NCBI GenBank assembly: GCA_037127315.1 | Contig: JBBBDQ010001124.1 | Location: forward strand, 1,102,501 to 1,166,500 | Source: Ascarosepion bandense | Taxonomy: Eukaryota > Mollusca > Cephalopoda > Sepiida > Sepiidae | Length of the DNA: 64,000 nt | Reading direction: 5' to 3' | Shown: in pieces, positions 21,133 to 31,080 of the stretch | How positions within the stretch are numbered: position 1 is the first letter of the stretch | Layout: each line of letters opens with the position of its first letter | Notes under the pieces: generated by a model | Database searches by the model: none | Told to the model about the DNA's origin: nothing | The model's input: only the letters and a program-made list of their open reading frames with translations | Position numbers and translations under genes: made by a program

Positions 21133-21432
21133 TTCAGTGTGTCAATTAAGTGGCATACGTGATACATGCTTTAGGTGATCATCTCTCAAAAGAGACATGA
21201 CTGACTGGGCAGAAGATTATCCCACAGTAGGTTGCCATTGCTTTCTGCGATAGACTGGTTGCCAGCCAAGGCTATAGAACCCAATCTGTCCTATTATTTA
21301 ACCCATAAATAGAGGGAAGAGATGGGTTAATACTTTTCCCAAGGTTATTTGTGCATAAGTGAATACAAGGAATTCAACTGGAATTTGAATTTGGCTCTCC
21401 AATTTGTTGTTCCGAGTTGATATCAACTGTGC
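21133..21432 (-). mobile_element. S1 SINE, near full length
   Basis: Antisense copy; GTCAATTAAGTGGCATACGT at the left end, tRNA-like head antisense near 21380-21430. Same position relative to mariner text as the copy at 20395. Confidence 0.85.
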
Positions 21433-22215
21433 TTAAAAAATTGATAATCAGTGGGTGAAAGATTAGAATATATAGAATGTGGTGAACTCTCATATCTAAA
21501 GTCTTTGATTTTTTGCAATGTCATTCTTGCAACATGTCGGCACACATTATCATGGAGCAGAATTAGACCATGCAATTCATCAATGCAGGTCTGATTTTTT
21601 GCAGGTGTGCATACATTTCAGCAAGTTGATTGCAGTAAAGCTTTGTATTAATGCTCCGATCGACTTCCAGAAAGCTATAGTGGCAGACCACCAAACAGTA
21701 ACCATAATCTTTTGTTGATGCAACTTTGGGAAATGTTTGAGAGATTCATCATGATCAAGTCATTGATCTGATTGTTTATGGTTATCATAAAGAATCCGTT
21801 TTTAATCACAAGTGACTATTTGGTCAAGAAAGGGATCATTGTTGTTAGGCAGAAAGAGCATCAAGCACACTTCAAATCACCTAAGTTTTTGATTTTCATT
21901 GAGATCATGAGAAATCCATTTATCAAGCTTTTTCACCTTGCCAAAACTCTGCAAATGATGTGAGACTATTGTAGTGCTGACACCAAGCGTCTGAGACATT
22001 TCTCTGACACTTTGATGTAAGTTTTGCTCAACAACTACTTGCAATTGTTCATTGTCAAGACTGCATGATCGTCATCTAACTTCTTCACCTTCAAGGCTCT
22101 CATCACCAGAATAGCATTTCTGGAACCACCTTTCTACTGTCCAGTCACTTGTGAACCCATCTCCCCATGTTCTTTTGATCTTGGCAGATGTTTAGAAGGC
22201 ACTGTGCCAAAGTTT
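21432..22215 (-). pseudogene. mariner (SETMAR-like) transposase pseudogene
   Basis: Read on the minus strand with frameshifts: SDWTVERWFQKCYSGDESLE (first helix-turn-helix end and linker), QTLGVSTTIVSHHLQSFGKV (second helix-turn-helix), KKLDKWISHDLNE, LRNNNDPFLDQIVTCDKRWI with the first catalytic aspartate and ILYDNHKQSDQWLD, then WWSATIAFW, and near its end a damaged HDN region and SPTDYQFF. This matches mariner DD34D transposases of the group that gave rise to SETMAR, which cut and paste at TA sites. Multiple stops and indels make it inactive. The start is lost. The left end is cut by an S1 SINE. Confidence 0.88.
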
Positions 22216-22330
22216 GAACTTATGCAATAAAAGTTAACAAAGATCATGTTTTGTCATGGAATTAAGGGCTTCTATGATTCAAGAATATTTCTGTCTGAAA
22301 ATAAGTTAAAAATTATTAAAAAGCACACAT
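22216..22330. other. no gene recognised
   Basis: Short AT-rich spacer. Confidence 0.4.
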
Positions 22331-22685
22331 TAATTATTATTATTTTTTTTTTTTTTTTTTTTAATCATTTCACCCCAAGAGGGGTATATGAAAAGGAATT
22401 CCACAGGTGGGAAGTGCGAGAAAAGAAGCTGTTAGAGTAGAAATTGCAGTTCCATTTTATCAGTTTAACCGTAAAAGGGTGGGACCTAGTTGCGAGTCTA
22501 GTAGCTCATGTAAATTCATACCTAGGCGGCACCAGTGAGCTAAGTTCATTGGAGCAGAAACCGTGAAAGTATTTGTGGAAGAGGCACAGAGAAGCCACGT
22601 TACGCTGGTGAGAGAGCAACTGCAGCCAAGCTGCCAAGTCAGTATCGATCACATTATAGTCAAATTTGCCTAATATTTACTATGA
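22331..22685 (-). mobile_element. LINE-A, 5'-truncated, minus strand
   Basis: Long T-run (antisense tail), AATCATTTCACCCCAAGAGG, then the antisense of LWNSxP, TRSHPFTVK and the HRRNVASLxLFYKYFH stretch near 22595. A part of the 3' untranslated region is deleted directly after the tail. Confidence 0.85.
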
Positions 22686-22779
22686 ATACTATGTCAAAAT
22701 AGCTTTTCAAAATACAACACTTCAAATGGCCATTATTTTTGTAACGACCTAACAGCAACCCATTCACATTGCCTTCGTA

Positions 22780-22980
22780 TTGATATTGGTGAGACCTAAG
22801 TTCCACTAGAGCAGATTCTTCCCACACACCACTGCTCTGTGGAACTGGCTCTCAAAAGGATGCTTTTCCTGATCACTACAATCTTAACTTGTTCAAGTCA
22901 TAAACTGTGCCTCTTACTCTGTAACTCTTTGCCTCAAGTGGCTCTCGAGGCATTATACAGAGCAAACCTCACTGTAAAAA
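22780..22980 (+). mobile_element. second LINE type, 3' end
   Basis: Plus strand retains FFPHTTALWNWLSKGCFS-like codons and DHYNLNLFKS-like codons, and then a tail distinct from LINE-A (CAAGTGGCTCTCGAGGCATT, ATACAGAGCAAAC). A similar tail is at about 30550. Confidence 0.55.
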
Positions 22981-23089
22981 AGATATAGAAGAACCTAATC
23001 ACTTATATTCAAATACATATAAAAGATATTATATGTAAAGCCTTACATAAGCTTAAAAAATCCGAAAGAGGTTAAAAAATAAAATTACA

Positions 23090-23416
23090 CCCTGGCAAAT
23101 CTTTCTCTCTTATAAGAAACTCCCTTCCATATACTTGCTTTCCTGATGGCTACAACCTCCAGGAATCTAAATGCAATGTCAATTCCCATCTCTTATCCAC
23201 TTGACTTCAGTCCTTTCTACATCACCTTGTGTATCTTGTTTTTTTCCTTTCTCTCTACCTTCACAACTGTCTTCACTCTTGTGTTCACATCCTTCTCTTG
23301 CCCTTTTTCTTTCACCCCCTGTAACTGGTCCATCTTTCTCTTTACTCTCCTCCTACCTAAAACTTTAACTATCTTATGTAGCCCCCTGCACATCAGTGGC
23401 AGTACCACCTTGCTTG
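23090..23416 (+). mobile_element. LINE-A 3' part (left of family C insertion)
   Basis: Carries the SLPYTCFPDGYNLQESKCNV-like C-terminal codons and the 3' region up to ACCACCTTGCTTG, where family C interrupts. The tail resumes at 23833. Confidence 0.8.
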
Positions 23417-23832
23417 AACATGGAACCACCTCTTAATTGCTACTGTTCCCAGGGCCACTCTAACCCAGAGTGGTAGCACCTGTTAGGGTCCCAGCTATGG
23501 GCAAATAGCTAACTCTTTAACTGGGGTCAAAACACTATGAAAGTATAAAAATACACTTTTATAGAAATATATAAATAAAAAACTTTTATAGAAAAATATA
23601 CATTTTTGAAGGAAAAAAATTCTCAGCAAAACATTTTTTAATACAAAACTAGAAGACATTTTCATTTTTCTAAAATGAAAAAGAATAAAAATAAAAAAAT
23701 TTTCATTAAAATTTGACTAAATCAACCTTCTCAATATAACCAAACAGTAAAAAAATACATTAAAACTCTACCTTTTTGGCATTAAATAACCCACAGAGGT
23801 TGATATACCATTAAACAAAATTCAAACTCAAA
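23417..23832 (+). mobile_element. family C retroposon with 13-bp target duplication
   Basis: A 416-bp insertion in a LINE-A tail, flanked by exact copies of ACCACCTTGCTTG (23404-23416 and 23833-23845). It starts AACATGGAACCACCTCTTAA and ends near CAAAATTCAAACTCAAA. A target duplication of this length and absence of an open frame fit a SINE-like retroposon. Confidence 0.85.
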
Positions 23833-23869
23833 ACCACCTTGCTTGGGGTGAAATGATTAAAAAAAAAAT
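23833..23869 (+). mobile_element. LINE-A tail (right of family C insertion)
   Basis: GGGGTGAAATGATTAAAAAA completes the LINE-A 3' end interrupted at 23416. Confidence 0.85.
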
Positions 23870-24300
23870 CTAGATACCATCAGAGCTGATCAGAATAATT
23901 TCCATGAAAGAATTTATAGTCACAGGAAAGCAACTGCGACCAAGATGCTAAGTCTGGACCAATAATACTACAGAGTCTTCTTTGAATTTTAACAAGAATC
24001 TATAAATAATTATCAGGAACCATATGCGGTAGCAATATTCCAGGCATGGATGATTGGTAGAGTTATAAACATGTAAGATAGATTCGGGAGAGTAGTGCTG
24101 TCTAGCACGACACCGTGAACCAAAATTCTTAGCAGCACTCTTAGCAGTGGATTCAATATAATCATTCCATTTCATGTCAGCAAAGAATGTTATCCCAAGA
24201 AGAGGCAATGAGTGACTCTCCTGGCGGTTAGCATCAGCCATACTGATGGAAGGCCGAAAGGGGTATCACTCAGACGGTTAATTTTCTTTTTTTAAAGACA
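23870..24300 (-). pseudogene. LINE-A reverse transcriptase C-terminal fragment
   Basis: Minus-strand frame 23948-24241 begins MADANRQESHSLPLLGITFF and shows WNDYIESTAKSAAKNFGSRC and STNHPCLEYCYRIW, the LINE-A segment after the reverse transcriptase palm. It then degrades; the 3' untranslated region is absent. No catalytic motif is included, so it is a relic. Confidence 0.8.
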
Positions 24301-24309
24301 AAAATCTCT

Positions 24310-24580
24310 GAATAATTTCATGGTAAATGTTCTAATGAGTTTACCTCTGTTACCACAACTTCACAAATTTAAGTGCAGTACTAGATTGGCAGCTAGGTCT
24401 CATCTTTTACTATTGAAATTGATAGATGAAAACATAAGTTCTGTACTAATATTTTATTCTCCTTCAAAATGCAACATCAATTGTCATCTTCTGTCACTTT
24501 GAATTCCATTTTTAATTCTCCTCTCTCAGTTTTTTTCCCTCTCGGTAACTCCTTGCACCTTCATAGCTCTTATCACCTTG
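24310..24580 (+). mobile_element. LINE-A 3' part (left of 5S-derived SINE)
   Basis: Decayed C-terminal codons (LAARSHLLLLKLI) and the LINE-A end region GGTAACTCCTTGCACCTTC up to TATCACCTTG, where the 5S-derived SINE is inserted. The rest of the tail (CTTGGAATGAAATGATTCAG) follows at 24974. Confidence 0.75.
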
Positions 24581-24963
24581 GGCTTACAGTTATATGATGT
24601 TGAAACACTGCTTTTTTATATGATCACCAAAGTTAAGCAATGTTGATTCTGGTTAGTTACTAAATAAGTGACCAATTGGGAATGTTGTGAGCTTGGGAGT
24701 GCAGGTGGTGTAATGGATAATGGTTAGAAATTAGAGATCAGAGAGCTGAGTTTCAAATCCAGTCAGGTTTGTTATATTCACGTACATGCCAATAACTTTG
24801 GGAAATATATGAACCAACATCTTTCCCCTTCTATGGGTTAATTAGCAAGACTTCTATTGGTAAATTATTATTCCAAACATTTCTTAGAATCTACAATTAT
24901 TTTGTGGCCTTAAAAGCTGCGAAGGGTTGATAAACTGTTAAAAACAAATCTATCAATTAATCA
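24581..24963 (+). mobile_element. 5S rRNA-derived SINE
   Basis: The first 115 bp follow the whole 5S rRNA gene: GGCTTACAGTTATATGATG and TTGAAACACTG for the 5' part, GATCACCAAAGTTAAGCAA for the middle with the internal promoter A box, then CTGGTTAGTTACTAAATAAG and TGACC for the C box. An AT-rich body follows (TACAATTATTTTGTGGCC, GCGAAGGGTTGATAAACTG). Flanking TATCACCTTG repeats (24571-24580, 24964-24973) mark a target duplication. A 150-bp S1 piece separates head and body. SINEs of 5S origin (SINE3 class) are known from other animals. Related body at 39550-39665. Confidence 0.85.
24699..24848 (+). mobile_element. S1 SINE 5' half inside the 5S SINE
   Basis: tRNA-like head GTGGTGTAATGGATAATGG, B box in GAGTTTCAAATCC, then the S1 body up to CTTCTATGGGTTAATTAGCA. 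It ends at half length. Confidence 0.75.
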
Positions 24964-24973
24964 TATCACCTTG

Positions 24974-25084
24974 CTTGGAATGAAATGATTCAGAAAAAGA
25001 AAAAAATCTTCGATGTCATATTTTGTAAACATAATAAACAATGTTTTTTAGTCGTTACTGAGTGTTTTTTCATACTTATACTTT
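24974..25084. other. LINE-A tail remnant and spacer
   Basis: CTTGGAATGAAATGATTCAG closes the interrupted LINE-A; the rest is a short spacer. Confidence 0.6.
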
Positions 25085-25345
25085 TCGGCTCGGACATGTG
25101 CAGTCGATATCAGCTCGGAATGATAAATTGGAGAGCCAAGTTCTAATTCTAGTTGTATTTGTTGCAGTCACTTTCACACAAATCATTGCTTCTTCCTCCA
25201 GCTATGGGTTAAATAACATGACAGATTGGGTTCTATATCCTTGGTTGGTAACCTACTGCAGTAAAAATTTTCTGTCCAATCAGTCATATCTCTTTTAAGA
25301 CATGATCACCGAAGTGTGTATCATGTATGGCAATTAGTTAAGTGA
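25085..25345 (+). mobile_element. S1 SINE, diverged copy
   Basis: Head CAGTCGATATCAGCTCGGAA and AGAGCCAAGTTCTAATTCTA (altered B box), body CAGATTGGGTTCTATATCC, and the 3' end TGTATGGCAATTAGTTAAGT. A short antisense S1 piece (CAGTAGGTTGCCCTTCTTTT) follows directly to about 25425, giving an inverted arrangement. Confidence 0.75.
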
Positions 25346-25620
25346 ATTTTTCCTGCAGTAGGTTGCCCTTCTTTTCTGCAGTAGACTGGTTGCCAACCAA
25401 GGATATAGAACCCAATCTGTCAAGGCTCATTTTTCCACTAGATCTTGACTGGGTTAAGTTAGATAAGGCAACTTGCAAGAAACAAAAGGATGTAATGTTG
25501 GTCTTTTCAGTTGCCTACACGAATAATTCCTTCCCACTGATCTTGAGAAGCACTTCTTGATTGATAAACTCAAACATTAAATCAATGTTATTTTTCTTCT
25601 GTAAATACTACTTGATTTCA

Positions 25621-25689
25621 GATCTTTAAGAAAGCTCTTTGAGAACCACTACAGGAAACAGATTCAAGTCGTTTTCAACAATTTGTGAT
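25621..25689 (+). CDS. possible terminal exon, very tentative
   Basis: A pyrimidine-biased tract and GATTTCAG precede a short open frame readable as SLRKLFENHYRKQIQVVFNN before a stop at about 25687-25689. It would need an upstream exon ending in phase 1, whereas the exon at 8167 ends in phase 0; in that phase this piece would end after only six codons. Charged, helix-prone composition is the main argument in favour. It may be chance. Confidence 0.15.
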
Positions 25690-26040
25690 ATTTATTTATT
25701 TTTTCCCTTTTTCCTCTGTTTTGGTATCAAGAGCAGACATTTTTTTTTAATGTAATACAAACTTTTTACTTTACAAAGTAGGTTATTTCAACACTTCTTT
25801 TTAAGAACTTAGCAGAGGGAGTTTATTGGTGAAGCTCCAGTAATTATGGTACAAGGAATTTTTAAGTGTTGTGAAAAGAACCATTGATTCAGTCAATTAT
25901 TTTCACCTTTTGTATATATTTATTCAATCTTATATTGATCTCGATCTGTTTTTTTTTACTATCTTGAAATGGCTCGCTGCCATTACATACTGGAGGATTG
26001 TCCTAAATTTTATTTTAGTAATAGGCATGATAAAGAACTT
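25690..26040. other. no gene recognised
   Basis: AT-rich spacer with T-runs. Confidence 0.4.
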
Positions 26041-26845
26041 TGGCAGACCTGAAGGAGACTACCACCACCTTTAAATTTGTTGTTTTGCATTTTTTTGTTT
26101 TTTACTTTTTTCAGTGCAGTCTTATCGATTATTACATAAAGTTTATGATTGACAAAAAAAAAATTGGAAAAATTCCAATATTTAAACAATTTTAGGGGGG
26201 GATCAGTTTTTCATATAACGTTATAGTAAATCGATCCTCTATTTTGGATCCACTCACCAGTACAACATTACCACCACCTGTAAATTTGTTGATTATCAAT
26301 TTTTTTTTTTTTACTTTTTTCAGTGCAATCTTATCGATTAAACACTAAACTTTCTGATTGATAAAAAAAAAAAATTGTAAAAATTTCAACATTTAAACAA
26401 TTTTAGGTGGTGGGGGCTCAGTTTTTCGTACAAATTTATAGTAAATCAATCCTGTGCAATTAACTTTCTTGCTGTGCATATTCAACAACTGAATCCTTTG
26501 TGAAATTTTTGAATAAAGCCATTCTTAGAGTTTCCTAGGAAGATATCATCGTAAGAACTGAAGAAAACTTGAAAAAGACAAAAACAAGAGCAACAGCTAG
26601 TCCCAAAAAAACAAAACAAACTGACCCCCAACACGAGTGGTTCCAAAATGGAGCATCGATTTATTATAACGTCATATGAGAAACTGAGTCCCCCACCTAA
26701 AATTATTAAAATATTGAAATTTTTCCCAATTTTCTTTTGATAATCGGAAACTTTATGTAACAATCAAAAAGACTGCACTGAAAAAATAAAAATAAATGAA
26801 AAACAACAAATTTAAAGGTGGTGGTAATCTCCTTCAAGTCTGCCA
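26041..26845. mobile_element. 805-bp foldback element
   Basis: Ends TGGCAGACCTGAAGGAGACT and, on the other strand, TGGCAGACTTGAAGGAGATT. The first 42 bp match at 40 positions, and similarity extends for about 200 bp. The left arm contains two tandem copies of a roughly 205-bp block (TACCACCACC to TTTAGGGGGGGATCAG); the right arm has one inverted copy. The centre (26460-26640) has no clear frame. A part of the arm resembles the M hairpin. Confidence 0.8.
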
Positions 26846-27045
26846 GAACCTTTTTTTTTACTGTTTATACAGACTTTTAGGAATTGTTAAACATGAAAAT
26901 GGAACTTGCCTCTTTGCAGAACAATTATTTCATACCAGAGAAAAGCACAAACCAGAAAGCTTTCCTTAATATAAATGCACCTTAATCTATATATAAATGT
27001 TCTCATGCCAAATGATCTTCATTATAGAGGATAAAGAGAAGATGA
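26846..27045. other. no gene recognised
   Basis: Short spacer. Confidence 0.4.
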
Positions 27046-27575
27046 AATTTTTTTTTTTTTTTAAATTATATCATGCAAAGCAAGGCAGGACAGTCACTCA
27101 TGCAAAGAGGGTTACAGTGAGAGAAAAGACTGGGTACAGTGGCTTTTGGTGAAAAGATAAAAGATGAATAAGAGACAAGAAGATAGAAGATGGTCATTGA
27201 AATTGCATTTAGATTTTTTGAAATTGTATCTGTCAGGGAAGCAAGTAACTGAAGGGGGAGTTCCCCAGATGGGATGTGTGAGAAAAGAAACTGTTCAAGT
27301 AAAAGTGGTAGTTTCACTTAATTAATTCAACATTAAAAGGATGGGACCTAGATGCCAATCTAGTAACACACTTAAATTCACATGGATAGGGCAACAGGAA
27401 AAAAAGCTTGTCAGAGCAGTTACCTTGAAAATATTTCTAGAAAAGATAGTGGAAAACCATGTTGTATTGATGCAAAAAAGACTGAAGTTAAGATGTCAAG
27501 TCAGGACATTGCCGTTCCTTCTTTGAATTTTGTTGAGGACCTTGAGATGAATAGCAGGAGCACCTGGCCAGATAT
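27046..27575 (-). mobile_element. LINE-A, 5'-truncated, first of two in a row
   Basis: Antisense tail (T-run, TTATATCATGCAAAGCAAGG), C-terminal codons for LPLQLLASLTD, then the antisense of the SRHDLT-like region and GAATAGCAGGAGCACCTGGC. Its 5' end abuts the tail of the next copy. Confidence 0.8.
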
Positions 27576-28405
27576 TTTTTTTTCAATCATTTCACTTTAA
27601 GCAAGGCTTTTTACTGCCACTGTTGCACAGGGGGTTACATAAGGGAAAGTGAAGAGAAAGAGAGGTTAGTTATAGGAAATGTCAGGAGGAGGGTAATAGA
27701 CGGATGAGAATCCCGAGAATGGGGGTGGAGTGGATAGAGAAAAGAGCTTGAGAGAATGGATGCGAGTTAGTGAGATAGGAGATGTCTATTGACCTTACAT
27801 TTAAATCCCTGGAAATTGTAGTTGTCAGGGAAGCAAGTATATGGAAGGGAATTCCACGGGCGAGAAGTGCGTGAAAAGAAGCTGTTAGAGTAGAAATTGT
27901 GGTTATATTTTATCGGTTTCACTGTAAAAGGGTGGGACCTAGTTGCTAATCTAGTAGCTCATGTAAATTCATACATAGGGGGCACCAGTGAGCTAAGTTC
28001 ATTGGAACAGAAGCCATGAAAATTTTTATAGGAGAGACACAGAGAAGCCACATCACGCTGGTGAGAGAGCGACTGCAGTCGAGCTGGATCACATTACAGA
28101 TTCTCCATTGGGTTTTGTCAAAACCTCTGAGGTGAATAGCAGGGACACCTGACCCGATGTGGCAGCAGTATTCAATGCATGGATGAATGGTAGATTTATA
28201 AATGTGTAAGTTGGATTCTGACAAGAAAACCTTTCTAGCCCAACACAGACGCACAACCTTCCCAGCAATAGATGCAGCTATAGATTCGATGTATTTGTTC
28301 TGTTTCCAGTCAGTTGAAAAAGTAATACCATAAAGGTGCAGTGTGTTGCTCTGAAGAAGACCTGCCTCAGTTTGGTAACAGGGCTTCTTGAAATGCAACG
28401 TATAA
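27576..28405 (-). pseudogene. LINE-A reverse transcriptase C-terminal region and 3' end
   Basis: The minus-strand frame 27946-28398 (150 aa) includes LQSNTLHLYGITFSTDWKQN, YIESIAASIAGKVVRLCWA, STIHPCIEYCCHIGSGVPA and RGFDKTQWRICNVI. A 1-base shift later garbles the HRRNVASLCLFYKYFH region. The 3' untranslated part is nearly complete, with GGTTACATAAGGGAAAGTGA and the AATCATTTCACTTTAAGC end. The palm domain with the catalytic aspartates is missing because of 5' truncation. It lies head to tail with the preceding LINE-A copy. Confidence 0.85.
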
Positions 28406-28464
28406 TACCTAATAATTAGTCATTAAGAAATATTGCTGATACTTCCATGAAAAGACAGAAAATC

Positions 28465-29220
28465 TAAATCTAATCTAATCTAAATCTGAACTTATTTATA
28501 AATGGAACTTTGTGTGTGTGTCTGTGTGTGTGTGTGTGTGTGTGTGTCCATTACGTATAGACTTCGAAATGGCTGAACCGATCTTCTTGAAAATTTAAAC
28601 AGTTGTACTATAAGTGTCTGTGAGTGTTCTTAGCTAGGTTTTGTGTCGAGGGACCCCTGATAAATATCGATAATTGAAAAATCGGGTTATAGAAAGAGTG
28701 AAAAGAAAGAGTGGTCCGATTTTAATCAAATTTGATACACTCATAGACAAAGAAATAAGAAACGATATTCAGAAGTTTCAAGGTTGCAGTTCTTACAATA
28801 GTGCAGAAAATCAATATATATATATCTAGAAGGCAAGATGTTTGTGTGTGCTTCTGTTTATCTACCTGTATGTCTGTATTTTTTCAGCCCTTTTATTTTA
28901 GTTTTTGTTTCAGGTTTGGCTCTAAGTAGGTATAATTATAGTTCTTAATCTCAGCCATGATACCATTTACTCAGAGGACTTATTTAGCCTTCAAAATTCA
29001 GTTAACGACGAAAAAAACTTATTTCATATCGATACCAGGAAAACAAAATTTGACTTACATCCATTCATTTTTCTTTCAGTCTACGGTTTCGCTTTAACTG
29101 GAAACAACTATTGCTTTTTAGTCTTTCGTGTCAATGTCCAAAGAGTCTGAGCTCCAGGACCATGGATTAGTTTTAAAGCTTTCATTACACCCAAGCAGTG
29201 CCGGGCTATACTGCTAGTAG
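28465..29220 (+). repeat. R700 dispersed repeat, full-length copy
   Basis: Begins with an ATCTAATCTAATCT-like stretch and GTGTGTG microsatellite, then CGAAATGGCTGAACCGATC, a central TATATATATCTAGAAGGCAA, and ends GCCGGGCTATACTGCTAGTA. It retains the central section missing from 1230-1727. Confidence 0.85.
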
Positions 29221-29264
29221 GAGATAAATACATTCTTACTTTGATAGTTCTTATATTTGAAATA

Positions 29265-29722
29265 CAATAGAAAGAAGAATCTGCAATGTTATTAGTATCA
29301 ACCTGTCATCTAAGCTTCAATTTCTTTCCCCACCACCTTAATGTCGTCTCCCTGTGCTTTTTCTATAAATATTTTCACGGTAATTGTTCTGATGTAATTT
29401 TGTTTATGGTACCTGGATTTTATGATTTAAGTACAGTTCTAAACTGGCAGCAAGAACTCATCATTTGACAGTTGAAATGGCTAGACGTAACGTTAAGTTC
29501 TATGCTAACTGTTTCTTCTATCACACTTTTTGCTTGTGGAACTCTCTTCCGGCTTCTTGCTTTCCATTCATCTTCAAAAATTTAAATATAATATCAGTCA
29601 TTATCTTTCTGTTCTTTTATTGTTCTCTCTCCTTAATAACACTTTTTTTCTCATATTCTCTCACACTGTTGCATCTTAGTGACTTTATTTCCTTGCTTGG
29701 TGTGAAATGATTGAAAAAATAT
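29265..29722 (+). mobile_element. LINE-A, 5'-truncated
   Basis: Starts at the IQRRICNVI region (GAAGAATCTGCAATGTTATT), includes codons for VSLCFFYKYFHGNCSDVI and LWNSLPASCFPFIFKNL, and ends CTTGGTGTGAAATGATTGAA. Frameshifts separate the pieces. Confidence 0.8.
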
Positions 29723-29879
29723 ATTTGTCTACAGGTTTAGTGATTTACCATTGTGAAAGTTCTGTTTTTTTTCTTTTCTCTTTTTCATTTTTCTCTTATT
29801 TTCTTTTCCCTTTCTTTTTTTAATCTCTTCACATAATAGATCAGGCCACATAGTCGGGTTCACCCTCCTCCTCAATCTT

Positions 29880-30160
29880 TTAAACAGGAGTAGAAGGAAT
29901 GAGAAATCGGGGAGCCGTGTTTGAATTCCAGTTGAATTCCTTGAATTCACTTTCATGCAATTGCCCTTGAGAAAGGTATTAATCCGCCTCTTCCCTTCAG
30001 TTATGGGTTAAATAACAGGACAGATTGGGTTCTATAGTCTGGGTCAGCAACGAGTCTACCGCAGAAAGCAATGGCAACCTACTGCAGGGTAATCGTCTCT
30101 TTCGAGACATGATCGCCCAAGCGTGTATCCTGTATGGCACTTAACTGACTGACTGAATAT
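29880..30160 (+). mobile_element. S1 SINE, near full length (composite, upstream unit)
   Basis: Head AGTAGAAGGAATGAGAAATC, B-box region GTGTTTGAATTCCAGTTG, body CAGATTGGGTTCTATAGTC, end TGGCACTTAACTGACTGA. First part of the S1-M-S1 composite. Confidence 0.85.
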
Positions 30161-30164
30161 AATA

Positions 30165-30250
30165 ATTGGAGACATGATTAAGGCTTCTACTGGGCATAAA
30201 GTGGGGGATCGATTTTCTATTGTTATGAAGTAATAAACTGATCCCACACT
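30165..30250. repeat. M hairpin inside S1 composite
   Basis: AAAGTGGGGGATCGATTTTC and AAACTGATCCCACACTAATT form the arms; preceded by GATTAAGGCTTCTACTGGGC as at the two other composite loci. Confidence 0.8.
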
Positions 30251-30264
30251 AATTACTATTTAAT

Positions 30265-30465
30265 AATATAATACATTTCTTCCCCCTCTTGCTATGAGTC
30301 AAATAACAGGACAGAATGGGTTCTATAGCCTTGGTTGGCAATCAGTCTACCGCAGAAAGTAATGGCAACCTTCTGCAGGATAATCTTCTGCCCAGTCAAT
30401 CATGTCTTTTTCGAGACATGATCACCCAAGCATGTATCACATATGGCACTTAATTGACTGAGAAG
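30265..30465 (+). mobile_element. S1 SINE, head-less (composite, downstream unit)
   Basis: Starts inside the S1 body at CTTGCTATGAGTCAAATAAC and runs to the S1 3' end GGCACTTAATTGACTGA. No tRNA-like head. Confidence 0.8.
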
Positions 30466-31080
30466 TTTATCCCTTGTTTCCATTTTCTCCTACAGTCTAC
30501 TTTAGCTCTACGCTTCTAACACTTGTCTTTTCTTATGCTAACTTTCTACCTTGAGTGGCTTTTGGGCCTTGTATAGGGTGAAATTTCGTAAAGTAAAAAC
30601 AAACATCAATTTGTTTCACATTTACTCTCATGGGGAGGCAAAAAATCATGATGTATTCAGTCAATCCCATACTTATAATAAAAAGAAAAAGAATATCCAC
30701 ATTTTATACATACCTACTAAGAAGGGCGTGAGGAAATAAGTGTATTTTAATAACAATGTTCTTTCTTTAACCCGAAAGCATCAAATAAAAAGTTGCAGCT
30801 ATAATTTTACTTTATGATTTCATCTTTTACTCTGAACATTTCATTTGGTGCTACTGGTTTTCTTAAAAACGGCTGACAAAGAAACAAAGCTGAAATGGAA
30901 TTTATAGAGTGTCTGCAATATCTCCACAAGCCATCTGCAAATGGTTGGCATTTCCACTTGTAGCCAATCAGTCAAGACACTATCTTTCACTCAATCAGAA
31001 TACTCCGTTCTTTGTAGAAAGATTCTGACACTGTTGTACCTTTGCCTAAAGATTGGATATTGGCAAAGCAAACACAGGCA
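30466..31080. other. LINE tail scrap, otherwise no gene
   Basis: The end TGAGTGGCTTTTGGGCCTTG at about 30553 matches the second LINE type at 22.9 kb. The rest is AT-rich without recognisable content. Confidence 0.4.

Noticed and set aside
22079..22215. A host SETMAR-like gene
   Set aside because: Only the transposase part is present, with frameshifts and SINE insertions and no SET domain nearby; it is a mariner relic.
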